DNA of 64,000 nt from Syntrophobacter sp963666995 (GCA_963666995.1 OY762941.1:1426001-1490000); one strand, 5' to 3'; positions 24,334-34,396 are shown, counted from the stretch's first letter. The notes: generated by a model not told the origin, from the letters alone. Numbers and translations: made by a program.

Positions 24334-25370
24334 GGGGTCAGACCTACGCATTTGACAAACCGAAAATCTTTGATACTCTTTTCCGCAAATCCCGGTTGAA
24401 TCGAAGGAGAAATCGATGGCCCGACCCCTGCGGATTGAATATCCCGGCGCTTTTTACCACGTCACCTCAAGAGGTAACGAACAAAAGGATATCTTCAAGA
24501 GCCGCAAGGACCGGGAAAGGTTCATCTCGTACATGGAATCGGCCGCGATAAGGTACGGCGCGGTTATTCACGCATACTGCCTGATGAGCAACCATTATCA
24601 TCTCCTGCTGGAAACGCCGCATGGCAATCTTTCCCAGATAATGAAGCATATCAACAGTGCATACACGACCTACTACAACCTCAAACGAAAGCGGGCCGGC
24701 CATCTTTTCCAGGGGCGCTATAAGGCGATCCTTGTGGACTCCGACGCATACGCGGCGGAGCTTTCGCGCTATATCCACCTGAACCCGGTCAGGGGCGGGA
24801 TCGTAGAGACCCCGGAAGACTATCCCTGGACGAGCTATCGCTACTACACCGGGGCGCAGGCGCCGGACTGGCTCACAACCGGCCTCATTCTCGGGTACTT
24901 CGGCAGGAAAGCCGCGACGGCCCGGGAGAAATATCGGCGCTTTGTGCACGATTTGATCGAACGGGAATATCCGAATCCCCTGCAGGGCGCCGTCGCCTCC
25001 GCCATCCTGGGAAGTCCGGAATTCGTCAGCCAGATACGGGAACGACATCTCATTGGCAAGAAAGCGGATCGGGACCTTCCTGCTCTTAAGGAACTCACCG
25101 GCAGGCCGTCGCTGGATGAAATCAGAGATGCCGCGAGGGAGGTCTTTTCGGAAAACGACCGCTTGGCGACAAAGGCCGGCATCTATCTGTGCCATCGCTA
25201 TGGCGGGGCGAAACTCAAAGAGATCGGCGAACTGTTCCGTCTCACCGAATCGGGGGTAACGCAGGCGAGCAAGCGGTTTGAACTGGAGATAAAGAGTGAC
25301 GAAAAGCTCAAGGAATCGATGATGGAAATTGGGAGAAGCCTGAGATTGTCAATTGTGTAGGTCTGACCCC
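24334..25370 (+). mobile_element. REP-associated tyrosine transposase element with 24-bp inverted ends
   Basis: The left end (24334-24357, beginning GGGGTCAGACCTACGCA) and the right end (25347-25370) are inverted copies matching at 22 of 24 positions. The right end includes the stop codon of the transposase gene. Total length is about 1037 bp. Confidence 0.7.
24416..25360 (+). CDS. REP-associated tyrosine transposase (Y1/HUH family)
   Basis: The product is a 314-residue IS200-like transposase. It starts with the family hallmark MARPLRIEYPGAFYHVTSRG. The HUH metal motif is CLMSNHYHLLLET, and the Tyr region follows with GRYKAILVDSDAYAAELSRY and IHLNPVRGG. A C-terminal extension of about 130 residues ends in a helix-turn-helix-like segment (LKEIGELFRLTESGVTQASK). 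Such RAYT enzymes cut single-stranded palindromic ends. All key residues seem intact, so it may be active. Confidence 0.9.
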   Translation: MARPLRIEYPGAFYHVTSRGNEQKDIFKSRKDRERFISYMESAAIRYGAVIHAYCLMSNHYHLLLETPHGNLSQIMKHINSAYTTYYNLKRKRAGHLFQGRYKAILVDSDAYAAELSRYIHLNPVRGGIVETPEDYPWTSYRYYTGAQAPDWLTTGLILGYFGRKAATAREKYRRFVHDLIEREYPNPLQGAVASAILGSPEFVSQIRERHLIGKKADRDLPALKELTGRPSLDEIRDAAREVFSENDRLATKAGIYLCHRYGGAKLKEIGELFRLTESGVTQASKRFELEIKSDEKLKESMMEIGRSLRLSIV

Positions 25371-25798
25371 TACCCTACGAGAGCGATCATCAACGCCACC
25401 CACTCGGAAAATAAGGCCGGCTTGGTAATAACGTCTCTTGCCCCCATCTCACGACAGAAGGTAACGTCCTTTTCCTGCCGGGATGTGGTCAGCACTACGA
25501 TGGGAATGTTTTGAAAGACGGGAACGGACTTGATTTCCGCCAGGGCCTGACGGCCATTCTTCCGCGGCATGTTAAGGTCGAGCAAGATCAGGGCAGGGAG
25601 ACAACGGGTCTCTCTCCGGTGCTTACCGGAGCGGGACAGATAGTCCAGAAGCTCTATCCCGTTTTCAACGCAGCAAAAAACTCCATGTGCCTTGCTCTCT
25701 TCGAAGGCATCCCTGGCAAGCATGCAATCATCTTCATCATCGTCCGCCATCAATATCACGGGCTTCTCATCCCGTCCCAGGGGTCGCTCTTCGCTCAT
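25370..25798 (-). CDS. Single-domain response regulator (Rcp1-like)
   Basis: The product is a 142-residue stand-alone receiver. Acidic residues MADDDEDDCML, the phosphoacceptor Asp in LILLDLNMPRKNGRQAL, VLTTSRQEKDV (Thr switch) and the conserved Lys region (VITKPALF) are present. The long insertion before the phospho-Asp is typical of Rcp1-type regulators paired with phytochrome-like kinases. Its start overlaps the preceding kinase gene by 4 bp (ATGA, 25795-25798). It is the last gene of the chemosensory operon; its 3' end abuts the transposase element. Confidence 0.9.
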   Translation of the reverse strand: MSEERPLGRDEKPVILMADDDEDDCMLARDAFEESKAHGVFCCVENGIELLDYLSRSGKHRRETRCLPALILLDLNMPRKNGRQALAEIKSVPVFQNIPIVVLTTSRQEKDVTFCREMGARDVITKPALFSEWVALMIALVG

Positions 25799-27786
25799 GA
25801 TTGCCTCTCCGGCAGCCTCACCATAAATACCGCTCCGCCCTCCGGCTTGCTCCGGGCCGTGATGCTCCCTCCGTGACGCTCCACTATCCTTCTGCAGATG
25901 GCAAGCCCCATACCCGTACCCTTATAGGGCGCACTCTTTCCATGGAGCCTCTGGAAGGGCTTGAAAATACTGTCGAGGTAGCACTCGTCAAAACCTATCC
26001 CGTTGTCTTGCACGCGGATTTCACAGAATCCCTCACACGGGTCGGGTTCGCTGTAAATCCTGATGTCAGGTCTATTCTCTCCCCGGTACTTGAGGGAATT
26101 TGACAGGAGGTTCTGAAAGAGCTGGCGCATTTGCACCGGATCCGCTTCGATCGTGGGAAGCATGCCAATTTCGATTTGCGCCTGTGCTTCGTCACGAAGC
26201 ACTTGCAGATCCGACACCGCTTCTTCTACCGAGCCTCTCAGATCAACCGAAGGGAAGGATTCTGATTGGGAAGTAACTCGCGAATATTTTAGAAGATCCA
26301 GGATCAGATCCTGCATCCTTCGGGCGGATCGGCCTATTCTCTCCAGATAGTCGCGCCCCTTCTCATCCGGTAATTCATGATAGCGGGCATTCAGGCGGTC
26401 GGCAAATGTCTGGATCTTTCGAACCGGCTCCTGCAGGTCGTGGGAAGCAATAAAGGCAAAGTCCTGCAACTCCCGATTGCTCTGCTCAAGCTTTGCGGAA
26501 TAGGACTTCAGCGCTTCTTCAGCACGTTTGCGTTCGTTGATATCCTGCACAATGCCTTCGTAATAAAGAGGCGCACCACTCGAATCGCGCACGCAGCGAG
26601 CATTCATCGAAACCCAGACAGCGCTCCCATCTTTACAACCGGCTTGAAACTCGAACCCTGAAACGCCGCCCTGCTCTTCGACCAACTTGCGAAACTCGGC
26701 GAATTGTTCATGGCCAGGAAACAATTGCCGCTCGATATCAATGACGGAGTCTATGAGTTCCACCGGAGACTCATAGCCCAACATGCGCGCCATGGCGGGA
26801 TTTACTATCATGAACCGTCCGTTGCGGCTTTGAAAGATGCCTTCGACGGCATTCTCAAAGATGGACCGATACTTTTCCTCCGCCTCGCGCAACTGCGTGT
26901 ACAATCCCGCACTCTCAAGGGCCGCAGCCGCGGTGCCCGCCAGGATGCTCAACCCTTTTATCTGCCCCAAAGTAAAAGGGCGGAGATGTTGGCTGCTGAC
27001 GTTCAATATTCCGAGCAGCTTGCCTCCTATCAGCATGGGCAGTGAAATACGCGGAACGGTATCGCTGCCGGGAGGGGTCACTACACAGAGCGCGTCGACC
27101 GCTTCTCCTTCAAATGGCAGAATCTTCCTGTGGTGTTCAACCCAGCCGGTAATCCCCTGGGCGAGAGGGATTCGCGATCCTGCGGGTTTATCAAAGCCGG
27201 CTCCGCGAACCGTTGCGACATACAGTTCATTCCCCTCCCTGGTGGGCAGCATGATGGACAGGTTATCGGCTTCCAATTGTTGGAGCACCGCGTCGGCTGT
27301 TTTATTCAGGAGCGTGTCCATGTCCAGCGTGTGCGCAATTGTCTGGCATAGTTCGTAGATGGCCAGCGTTTCCCGCAATTGTATGTTGTCCAGGCGCAAT
27401 CTGCGCACTTCAATCGCACGGGTCAAAAGCGGCAGCAGTCTTTCAAGTTTGAACGGCTTCAATATGTAATCGAAGCTGCCTGTCTTCATCGCCTCCACCG
27501 CCGTTTGCACCGTGCCCTGCCCGGTCATTATTATGCCGATTATATGCGGATCGAGTTCAAGTGCGGCACGAAGGAGGGCGATTCCGTCCAGGTCCGGCAT
27601 CATGAGATCGGTCAGCAGGAGGTCGAAGCTCCCGGTCTTCAAGGCATCCAGAGCATCTTTGCCCGAGGTGACTCCCACAGCCTCGTAACCACGCCTGATC
27701 AAACCATCGCACAAGGCGGTAGTAAGCTCAACTTCATCATCCACGACAAGCAGACGTCCAAGCCTATGCGTTGACAAACCGATCAC
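25795..27786 (-). CDS. Hybrid histidine kinase REC-GAF-PAS-HisKA-HATPase
   Basis: The product has 663 residues. An N-terminal receiver (about 10-125; phospho-Asp in LLLTDLMMPDLDG) is followed by a GAF domain (about 155-300), a PAS/PAC domain (about 310-430), HisKA with FIASHDLQEPVRKIQTFADR, and HATPase with FQNLLSNSLKYRG, VQDNGIGFDE and GTGMGLAICRRIV. The kinase core is of the bacteriophytochrome type, which fits the Rcp1-like regulator next to it. No membrane segment is seen. An N-terminal receiver suggests that it takes signal from the upstream kinase or from the CheA hybrid. Its start overlaps the end of the preceding kinase gene by 4 bp. Confidence 0.9.
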   Translation of the reverse strand: MIGLSTHRLGRLLVVDDEVELTTALCDGLIRRGYEAVGVTSGKDALDALKTGSFDLLLTDLMMPDLDGIALLRAALELDPHIIGIIMTGQGTVQTAVEAMKTGSFDYILKPFKLERLLPLLTRAIEVRRLRLDNIQLRETLAIYELCQTIAHTLDMDTLLNKTADAVLQQLEADNLSIMLPTREGNELYVATVRGAGFDKPAGSRIPLAQGITGWVEHHRKILPFEGEAVDALCVVTPPGSDTVPRISLPMLIGGKLLGILNVSSQHLRPFTLGQIKGLSILAGTAAAALESAGLYTQLREAEEKYRSIFENAVEGIFQSRNGRFMIVNPAMARMLGYESPVELIDSVIDIERQLFPGHEQFAEFRKLVEEQGGVSGFEFQAGCKDGSAVWVSMNARCVRDSSGAPLYYEGIVQDINERKRAEEALKSYSAKLEQSNRELQDFAFIASHDLQEPVRKIQTFADRLNARYHELPDEKGRDYLERIGRSARRMQDLILDLLKYSRVTSQSESFPSVDLRGSVEEAVSDLQVLRDEAQAQIEIGMLPTIEADPVQMRQLFQNLLSNSLKYRGENRPDIRIYSEPDPCEGFCEIRVQDNGIGFDECYLDSIFKPFQRLHGKSAPYKGTGMGLAICRRIVERHGGSITARSKPEGGAVFMVRLPERQS

Positions 27787-29186
27787 TCCTTCAAAAGTTT
27801 TCCATTCACCTCACTCTGAGCGGGGAGCATGATTCTCACCGTGGTGCCCTCGTTCACCCGACTTGAAATTTCCAGCCTTCCGCCGTGCTCCTGCATGATG
27901 CGACGGCAGATCGGCAGCCCCAGGCCCGTTCCGCCACCCTCACGTTTGGTCGTAAAGAACGGTTCCAAAACCTTCGAGAGGTTTTCATGCTCGATTCCCA
28001 CTCCCGTGTCGGAGATTTCAACGGCGATCATTTCAGGCAACATCGCGCCGCTCGTGCGGATCGTGAGCGTTCCCCCCCTGGGCATGGCATCGGTCGCATT
28101 GGTGAAAAGATTCAGAAAGACTTGCCGCAGTTGCTGGCGGTCGGCCTGAACCTGGGGCAGGCCCGCGGCGAATTCTTCTACAACCGCAATCTTGTGTTTG
28201 TGCAGGTGATAGTGGATCAGATCCAATGAGTATGTGATTTCCTTGCACAAGTCCAGCGTGGAAATCTCCTGCTCGCAGCGACGGCTGAACTGGAGCAGGT
28301 TAGCCACAAGATTGGACATCCGGTCCACTTCCTGCTCGATAATCTGAAGGGGACTTCTCTCGGGCGCCCCCTCTTCCATTTCCAAAAGCAGGCCCTCGAC
28401 CCTGAGGCATACCGTGGCAAGCGGGTTGTTCAGCTCATGAGCGATACTCGCCGCAAGTTCCCCCATCGTGGCAAGCTTTGCCGACTGCCAGAGCTGGCTG
28501 GACATCGTCTTGAGTTCTTCGCTCTTTATGCTGAGTTCTTTTTCCACGCGATGCCTCTCCGCGATCTCTGCGGTGAGTTCGGCCGTCCTCTCCCTGACCT
28601 TCTCTTCCAGGTGCTCGTTCAAAACCCGAAGCTCGGTTTCCGCCCTGATGAGTTCCTCGTTCTTATGAACCGCGGTCCCATAGGTCGAAACCAGGACATC
28701 CAGAACCTGTCGAACGCCGGAACTGATCGTGTAACCCTCCCCCGAGTACTCAACGGTTACGGACTGCCGAGGCGGTCGTTCCTCCTCGGGACCCTTTGAA
28801 AGCTTTTCCTGGATGAAGGAAAGGAGGTGGCCCGGGTTATAATGTTTGATGATGAAATTGCTCGCCCCACTCTCCAGACCTTTCAGGACATCACCCGCAT
28901 CGGAGAGGTAGCTGAGAAGAATGACCGGAACGTCCTTATGCATTTCGTCTTTTCGAATGGCTCGGCACAGCTCAAACCCGTCAAGTTCCGGCATAACGAT
29001 GTCGCTGATGACCATGGCGGGCCTTTTTCGGCTAAGCCAGGTAAGCGCTTCCCTGCCGTTTCCGACAATCGAGGTGCGGTAGCCGTTTCGCTTCAGGATA
29101 AGTTCCAATTCCATGGCCTGAGTGGGACTGTCCTCTACGATGAGTATTTCAGGCCCCTCCGCCGTGATGTTTTCTCCGGAATTCAT
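27783..29186 (-). CDS. Histidine kinase with N-terminal receiver
   Basis: The product has 467 residues. The receiver (about 10-130) has ILIVEDSPTQAMELELIL and phospho-Asp in VISDIVMPELDGFELC. A coiled coil (about 175-240) precedes HisKA ELAASIAHELNNPLATVCLR and an HATPase with LNLFTNATDAMPRGG, ISDTGVGIEHENLSK and GTGLGLPICRRIMQ. It is cytoplasmic by prediction. It lies 86 bp after the cheA-type gene and overlaps the next kinase gene, consistent with a phosphorelay built around the chemosensory proteins. Confidence 0.9.
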   Translation of the reverse strand: MNSGENITAEGPEILIVEDSPTQAMELELILKRNGYRTSIVGNGREALTWLSRKRPAMVISDIVMPELDGFELCRAIRKDEMHKDVPVILLSYLSDAGDVLKGLESGASNFIIKHYNPGHLLSFIQEKLSKGPEEERPPRQSVTVEYSGEGYTISSGVRQVLDVLVSTYGTAVHKNEELIRAETELRVLNEHLEEKVRERTAELTAEIAERHRVEKELSIKSEELKTMSSQLWQSAKLATMGELAASIAHELNNPLATVCLRVEGLLLEMEEGAPERSPLQIIEQEVDRMSNLVANLLQFSRRCEQEISTLDLCKEITYSLDLIHYHLHKHKIAVVEEFAAGLPQVQADRQQLRQVFLNLFTNATDAMPRGGTLTIRTSGAMLPEMIAVEISDTGVGIEHENLSKVLEPFFTTKREGGGTGLGLPICRRIMQEHGGRLEISSRVNEGTTVRIMLPAQSEVNGKLLKE

Positions 29187-29272
29187 GGATGAAACTCCAA
29201 ATGCGTCGACCGCCGCTCACCGCTCTGTCATTTGAGCCGAAGCCGAATTTTCCGAAACGACGGCCCTGACGC

Positions 29273-31555
29273 TCATATAAGTCTTCGAACGACTTCCAGC
29301 AAATTGCTCTGTTCGAAACTGCTCTTCACCACATATGCGTTTGCCCCTACATCTATCCCTCGTTCCTTGTCTTCACGCGATTCGAGCGCGGTCACCAGCA
29401 CGACCGGTAAATCTGAAAGTTTTTTGTCGGCTCTTATCTTCGCCGTAAGGTCAAACCCGTTCATTCTGGGCATCTCGACATCAGATACCACAAGATCGAA
29501 TTCAGCGGTCTTCAATACGGTAAAGGCATCAATACCGTCAACAGCGGTTGCAACCTCGTATCCCGCGGATTCCAGTATGGTTTTCAGCAGAGTTCTTGCC
29601 GTGATCGAATCCTCAACTACCAGAATGGACATCCTCTTTTCCGGCTCGCCGGCGGGGGCCTCAGCACGAGAAGGCGCAATTTTCACCGCAGAGGTCATCA
29701 GGTCGGGGATATTCAGGATCGGCACCACTTTCCCGGTTCCCAGGAGAGTGGCGCCCGCTATGTTCCGAACACGGGCAAGCTGGCTGCCCAGGGTTTTCAC
29801 CAGCACCTCCTGCTCGTGGAGTACCTCGTCAACGAGAAAGGCCATGCGTTTTCCCCCTGAAGCGAGCACCACGATTTGCGCATAGGGGTCCTCACCATGC
29901 GCCCGGCCGGGAGTTGCTTGAAGCTCCAGTACGGCCCCGAGTCCCGCGAGCGAAACAGCTTGACCGTCGAAAGAGACCGTTTCGCGGTTCTCCACGGTTT
30001 GTATCAGCTCTTTCCTGACTCTGGCCACCCTCTCGACATTCGCGGATGGAAGGACGAAAAAATGTCCGCCCACATTGACGAGTACGCCGCGGAATGTGGC
30101 GAGCGTCAGGGGAACCACCATTCTGAAAGTTGTCCCGATGTCCGGCCGAGTTTCGATTGAGACAGTACCGTTCAGTTTTTCGACTTTCTCCCGGACGATG
30201 GCAAGCCCGAGTCCTCTGCCGGAAAGGTCCGTAATGATGGGGCTGGTGCTCACTCCGGATCGGAAAACCAAGAGCAGGGACTCGTAATCACTCAGCCTGT
30301 CTGCTTCCTCACGCGAAATGGACCCGCACTTTTCAGCCGCAGACTTCACTTTCTGAGCGTCAATTCCGACGCCATCGTCGCATACCGCAATTTCAATCCT
30401 GCCGTTCCTGGAAGAGACGGAAATCTTTATGTTCCCTCGGGCGGACTTGTTCTTTTTCTTTCGATCCTCAGGCATTTCAATGCCGTGGTCGATGCAGTTT
30501 CGCACCAGGTGGACGAGCGGGTCTTTCATCTCATCGAGGACGCGCCGGTCCATTTCGATCTCGCCGCCTTCCATATTCAATTCCGCTTCTTTCCCGGCAT
30601 CACGTGAGAGTTCGCGCACGAACCTGGGGAAACTCTCGAGAAACACGGAAAAAGGAAGCATCAGCGTTGTTTTCATGTCGTCGAGCAAAGCGCCAACCAT
30701 GGCGGCAATCGATCGCTGATCGTACTCCGCGGCCTTTATCAGCTTCGTCAAGCCGGCTTCAAATGTGGTCAGGAAAGAGTCGACCTCACCCGCATCGCCC
30801 GCTTCTCCATGTGTTTTCCGTCCCGGGGCTGTTTTAAACGATTTCTTTTTTTCCCTTTCCTTTTTCCACCGCGAAAGAGAGGCCTTCAACTCTTTCAGCT
30901 CAAGTGCGCGCTGGCTGGTCGCGAGTTTAACCGAAAGCATCTCTTCAGCCTGGAGGAGGAGCGCATCGAGCTTTGCCGTCGAAATCCTTATTGTCCCCCT
31001 GGATGATGGGGCGGGGACGGGCACTGGGGGATTTTCAGGAATGGAGGTCCCGGTTCTCAAAACTGAATCGACCTCGCGTGTCTTTTCCTGTTCCTCCGCT
31101 GCCGGATCGGTTCGTATATCCGCTCTCTCTTTTCTGTCCGCAACGCTGTGCTTCGGAAGTGCCGCCTCTTCAAGTTTGTGGATTATTTCCCCGACCCCGG
31201 ATTTCACAGCGTCTGAAATGTCCATCCCCATGATGAGGTCCGAGACGCGGTCCACTGTGCGGTGAAGCAGGTCCATGATCCGGGAAGAAAGCGTAATCTC
31301 TTCGCGTTTCAATGCGGAAAAGACGTTCTCCAATGACTGGCAGATCGCCACGATGTCGGAACGATCCACGGAACGGGCCGCCCCCTTCAGGCTGTGCGAC
31401 TCCCGGTATATGGTTTCAATGATCTCGCCGTGCGGCTCGGGACCGCCTTTTTCAATCTCAATGAGACCGGAGGATATGATCCTCAGATGATCCCGCGCCT
31501 CGATTTTGAACATGGGAAGGAGTTTTTTCAGAAGATCTTCATCCTTCCGATCCAT
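29273..31555 (-). CDS. cheA: CheA-type hybrid kinase (Hpt-HATPase-CheW-REC)
   Basis: The product has 760 residues. The Hpt domain has YRESHSLKGAARSV with phosphoacceptor His54. A basic, Lys-rich linker and short dimerisation segment follow; then the kinase with HLVRNCIDHGIEMPEDR, DDGVGIDAQKV and SGRGLGLAIVREKVEKL; then the CheW-like P5 domain; then a C-terminal receiver (about 635-760) with phospho-Asp in DLVVSDVEMPRMNG. A CheA-receiver fusion is typical of Wsp, Frz and other alternative-function systems rather than of classical flagellar chemotaxis. It lies between the MCP gene and two receiver-bearing kinases. Confidence 0.92.
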   Translation of the reverse strand: MDRKDEDLLKKLLPMFKIEARDHLRIISSGLIEIEKGGPEPHGEIIETIYRESHSLKGAARSVDRSDIVAICQSLENVFSALKREEITLSSRIMDLLHRTVDRVSDLIMGMDISDAVKSGVGEIIHKLEEAALPKHSVADRKERADIRTDPAAEEQEKTREVDSVLRTGTSIPENPPVPVPAPSSRGTIRISTAKLDALLLQAEEMLSVKLATSQRALELKELKASLSRWKKEREKKKSFKTAPGRKTHGEAGDAGEVDSFLTTFEAGLTKLIKAAEYDQRSIAAMVGALLDDMKTTLMLPFSVFLESFPRFVRELSRDAGKEAELNMEGGEIEMDRRVLDEMKDPLVHLVRNCIDHGIEMPEDRKKKNKSARGNIKISVSSRNGRIEIAVCDDGVGIDAQKVKSAAEKCGSISREEADRLSDYESLLLVFRSGVSTSPIITDLSGRGLGLAIVREKVEKLNGTVSIETRPDIGTTFRMVVPLTLATFRGVLVNVGGHFFVLPSANVERVARVRKELIQTVENRETVSFDGQAVSLAGLGAVLELQATPGRAHGEDPYAQIVVLASGGKRMAFLVDEVLHEQEVLVKTLGSQLARVRNIAGATLLGTGKVVPILNIPDLMTSAVKIAPSRAEAPAGEPEKRMSILVVEDSITARTLLKTILESAGYEVATAVDGIDAFTVLKTAEFDLVVSDVEMPRMNGFDLTAKIRADKKLSDLPVVLVTALESREDKERGIDVGANAYVVKSSFEQSNLLEVVRRLI

Positions 31556-31633
31556 ACCGGTCCCTCATTTTCCAGGTACAAGACGACGCTTCGGGTTGCG
31601 GAGCTTACGCGGGTCATTCCCGCCGGCTCGCAA

Positions 31634-34378
31634 CTACACTCTGTATTTTGACACCATTTCCTTGAGCTTCTGCCCGAGTTCGTGCAAGTTCTGCACGGCC
31701 TGTTCAGCCTGTTTCGTGGCGGACACATTCTGTTGAGAAGCCTGCTTGATATTTTCCATCGCTACCGCAATCTGGTCCATGCCGATAAACTGCTGCTGGC
31801 TGGACGCCGCGATCTGGGAAGCCACCTGAGCGGATTCCGCAATGCTTTCCGCCAGCTTTTTAATCGACTCTCCAGATTCGGCTGCCTGCTTCACACCCCC
31901 ATCCACCGCCTTGCTTACCTGTTCCGCGGCCATCACCGATGCGCCGGTTGCCTTCTGTATATCTCCAAGGATGGCCCTCACCTGCTCCGTTGCCTGTTTC
32001 GATTGATCCGCCAGGCTCTTGATTTCCTGGGCAACCACCGCAAATCCTTTCCCCTGCTCTCCGGCTTTCGACGCCTCGATTGCGGCGTTTACCGCCAGCA
32101 GATTGGACTGCTGCGCCAGATCGCTGACCGCCGTGATGATCTCCCCTATTGCCTGGGTCTGCTCGCTCAATCTGATAATACTCTCGGCAACCGATTCCAT
32201 CAGCCCCCTGATATGGTTGATTCCCTCGACCGTTTTTGTGGCGGCGGCACTGCCCTGCTGGGCTACCAAAACCGCCTTCTGCGCACTCTCGGAAACGCTC
32301 ATCGATCTTTCGGATGACAACTGTACGGTCTGCTTGACTTCCTCGACGGTCGAAGTCGTCTCGGTTACCGACGAGGCGGTTTCGGTTGAGACGGAAGCCA
32401 ACTGCGTGGTCAATGTCAGGATTTCACCGACTGAGGTTACAAGGACGTTTGCCGCCTCCTGTATCTGCAGGTTGACAGTCCGGAGATTTTCCTCAGCCTG
32501 CTTGCGCTCGGTGATGTCCCGGGCTGCCGCGAAGACACCCTGCATTTGGCCTGATTCGCTTAAGTATACCGCGGCATTGTAGAGCACGTCCGTCAAGCGC
32601 CCCGATGTGTGGCGGATGGTGAGGGGATAATCCCTGAGAAACCCTTGAGAAATAACCTTCTGGTAGCCTTCTCTCGCCTTTTCCGGTTCGGTAAAATAGT
32701 CCGAAAAATCGCTCCCGATCAAACGTTCGCGAGAAAAACCGGTAACCAGCTCCGTGGCCTTGTTCACGTCCGTTATTTTTCCATCGGGACGGATGGTCAC
32801 CAGCGGGTCGAGGCTCGCCTCAAGAAGGCTTCGAGTGTACAGCGAAGCTCCCCGTAATTCCTCTTCCATCCGCTTACGCTCGGTCGTATCGCGGGCGGCG
32901 GCAAAAACGCCCATAACGTTTCCGCCCACATCCTTGTACACGGAGGCGTTGTACAGGACGTCGATCATTTCCCCGTTCTTGTGCCGGATCGTCAGAGGAT
33001 AGTCGGTAACGAAACCCTTTTGGAAGACCTGCTGGTATCCCGTACTTGCCTTTTCAGGTTCTGTGAAGTAGTTCGAGAAGTCCGTGCCGATAAGCTCCTC
33101 GCGTCCCACACCGGTAACCTTTATGGTGGCTTCATTGACGTCGGTAATCTTTCCTTCCGGGCTGATCGTCACCAGCGGATCGAGGCTCGCTTCTATCAGG
33201 CTGCGGGCGTATTGGGACACCTGCCTTTGCTCGCTGACATCACGAGCAGCCGCAAAAACACCGAGGATATTGCCCGCAACATCCTTGTACACGGAAGCGT
33301 TGTACAAGACGTGGGTCAATTTCCCGCTGGAATGCCTGATCGTAAGCGGATAGTCGGTAACGAATCCTTTTTCGAATACCTGGCGGTATCCCTCGCGCGC
33401 CAGTTCGGGTACCGTAAAGTAGTTCGAGAAGTCCGTGCCGATAAGCTCCTCGCGCCCCACACCGGTGACTTTTATGGTGGCTTCGTTAACGTCGGTAATC
33501 TTTCCTTCCGGGCTGATCGTCACCAGCGGGTCGAGGCTCGCCTCTATCAGGCTGCGGGCGTACTGGGAGGCATAACGTATTTGTTCCTCCGCCCGCTTCT
33601 TTTCCGAGATATCACTGCTCATGAGCAGGTAGCCGATGGGGTGACCCGAAGCTTCATTGCGGCGTGTTACAACGATACTGGCCGTAAATCGGGAACCATC
33701 CTTCCGGATGCGCTCGAATTCTCCCTCCGCCAAGCCCTTCTCGAAGGCGGTCGCCAGGAATCTTTCAACGGCCCCCGATTCGATATCTTCCGGAGTGTGG
33801 AGGATCTTCGAGTCCATCCCCATGATCTCTTCGGCGGTATAGCCGTAGTTGCGCCGCGCTCCCTCATTCCACGAAAGGATGCGGTGGTTCATGTCCTTAC
33901 CGATGATGGAATACTTTATAGAACTTTCGAGTATATTATCGAGGAAGTTCTTCGTCTCGGTGAACTCACGCATGACACGGTTGGAATCGGTCACGTCTCT
34001 AGCCGCGGCGAAGACTCCCAGGACTTTGCCGCCCACATCCTTGTACACGGAGGCGTTGTACAGGACGTCGATCATTTCCCCGTTCTTGTGCCGGATCGTC
34101 AGGGGATAGTCGGTAACGAAACCCTTTTGGAATACCTGCTGGTATCCCGTACTTGCCTTTTCAGGTTCTGTGAAGTAGTTCGAGAAGTCCGTGCCGATAA
34201 GCTCTTCGCGCCCGACACCGGTAACTTTTATGGTGGCTTCGTTGACGTCGGTGATCTTTCCTTCCGGGCTGATCGTCACCAGCGGATCGAGGCTTGCCTC
34301 GATCAGACTTCGGGTATATGTGGATGCTTTTTGCAGCTCTTCCGCCAGTTTTCCACGTCCGTTCCCAAACCAGCTCAT
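31634..34378 (-). CDS. Soluble methyl-accepting chemotaxis protein with five PAS domains
   Basis: The product has 914 residues and no transmembrane segment. PAS domains lie at about 20-130, 145-260, 270-385, 388-505 and 511-625. The first, third and fourth are nearly identical (for example LDPLVTISPEGKITDVNEAT in each), the fifth is similar and the second is unrelated. The MCP signalling domain spans about 640-914, with the hairpin tip GFAVVAQEIKSLADQSKQAT. No C-terminal CheR-tethering pentapeptide is seen. A cytoplasmic receptor sensing redox or a ligand through PAS domains is likely. Confidence 0.92.
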   Translation of the reverse strand: MSWFGNGRGKLAEELQKASTYTRSLIEASLDPLVTISPEGKITDVNEATIKVTGVGREELIGTDFSNYFTEPEKASTGYQQVFQKGFVTDYPLTIRHKNGEMIDVLYNASVYKDVGGKVLGVFAAARDVTDSNRVMREFTETKNFLDNILESSIKYSIIGKDMNHRILSWNEGARRNYGYTAEEIMGMDSKILHTPEDIESGAVERFLATAFEKGLAEGEFERIRKDGSRFTASIVVTRRNEASGHPIGYLLMSSDISEKKRAEEQIRYASQYARSLIEASLDPLVTISPEGKITDVNEATIKVTGVGREELIGTDFSNYFTVPELAREGYRQVFEKGFVTDYPLTIRHSSGKLTHVLYNASVYKDVAGNILGVFAAARDVSEQRQVSQYARSLIEASLDPLVTISPEGKITDVNEATIKVTGVGREELIGTDFSNYFTEPEKASTGYQQVFQKGFVTDYPLTIRHKNGEMIDVLYNASVYKDVGGNVMGVFAAARDTTERKRMEEELRGASLYTRSLLEASLDPLVTIRPDGKITDVNKATELVTGFSRERLIGSDFSDYFTEPEKAREGYQKVISQGFLRDYPLTIRHTSGRLTDVLYNAAVYLSESGQMQGVFAAARDITERKQAEENLRTVNLQIQEAANVLVTSVGEILTLTTQLASVSTETASSVTETTSTVEEVKQTVQLSSERSMSVSESAQKAVLVAQQGSAAATKTVEGINHIRGLMESVAESIIRLSEQTQAIGEIITAVSDLAQQSNLLAVNAAIEASKAGEQGKGFAVVAQEIKSLADQSKQATEQVRAILGDIQKATGASVMAAEQVSKAVDGGVKQAAESGESIKKLAESIAESAQVASQIAASSQQQFIGMDQIAVAMENIKQASQQNVSATKQAEQAVQNLHELGQKLKEMVSKYRV
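32870..34330 (-). repeat. Tandem near-identical PAS-coding DNA repeats
   Basis: Within the MCP gene, stretches of about 125 bp at 33065-33190, 33416-33540 and 34173-34297 differ at only a few bases. The first and third copies also share long flanks. This is DNA-level duplication of one PAS module. Confidence 0.8.
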
Positions 34379-34396
34379 CTGTAACCCTCCCTGTGA

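Noticed and set aside
32870..34330. Direct repeats considered as a CRISPR-like or satellite array
   Set aside because: They are long, in frame and encode PAS domains inside a receptor gene.
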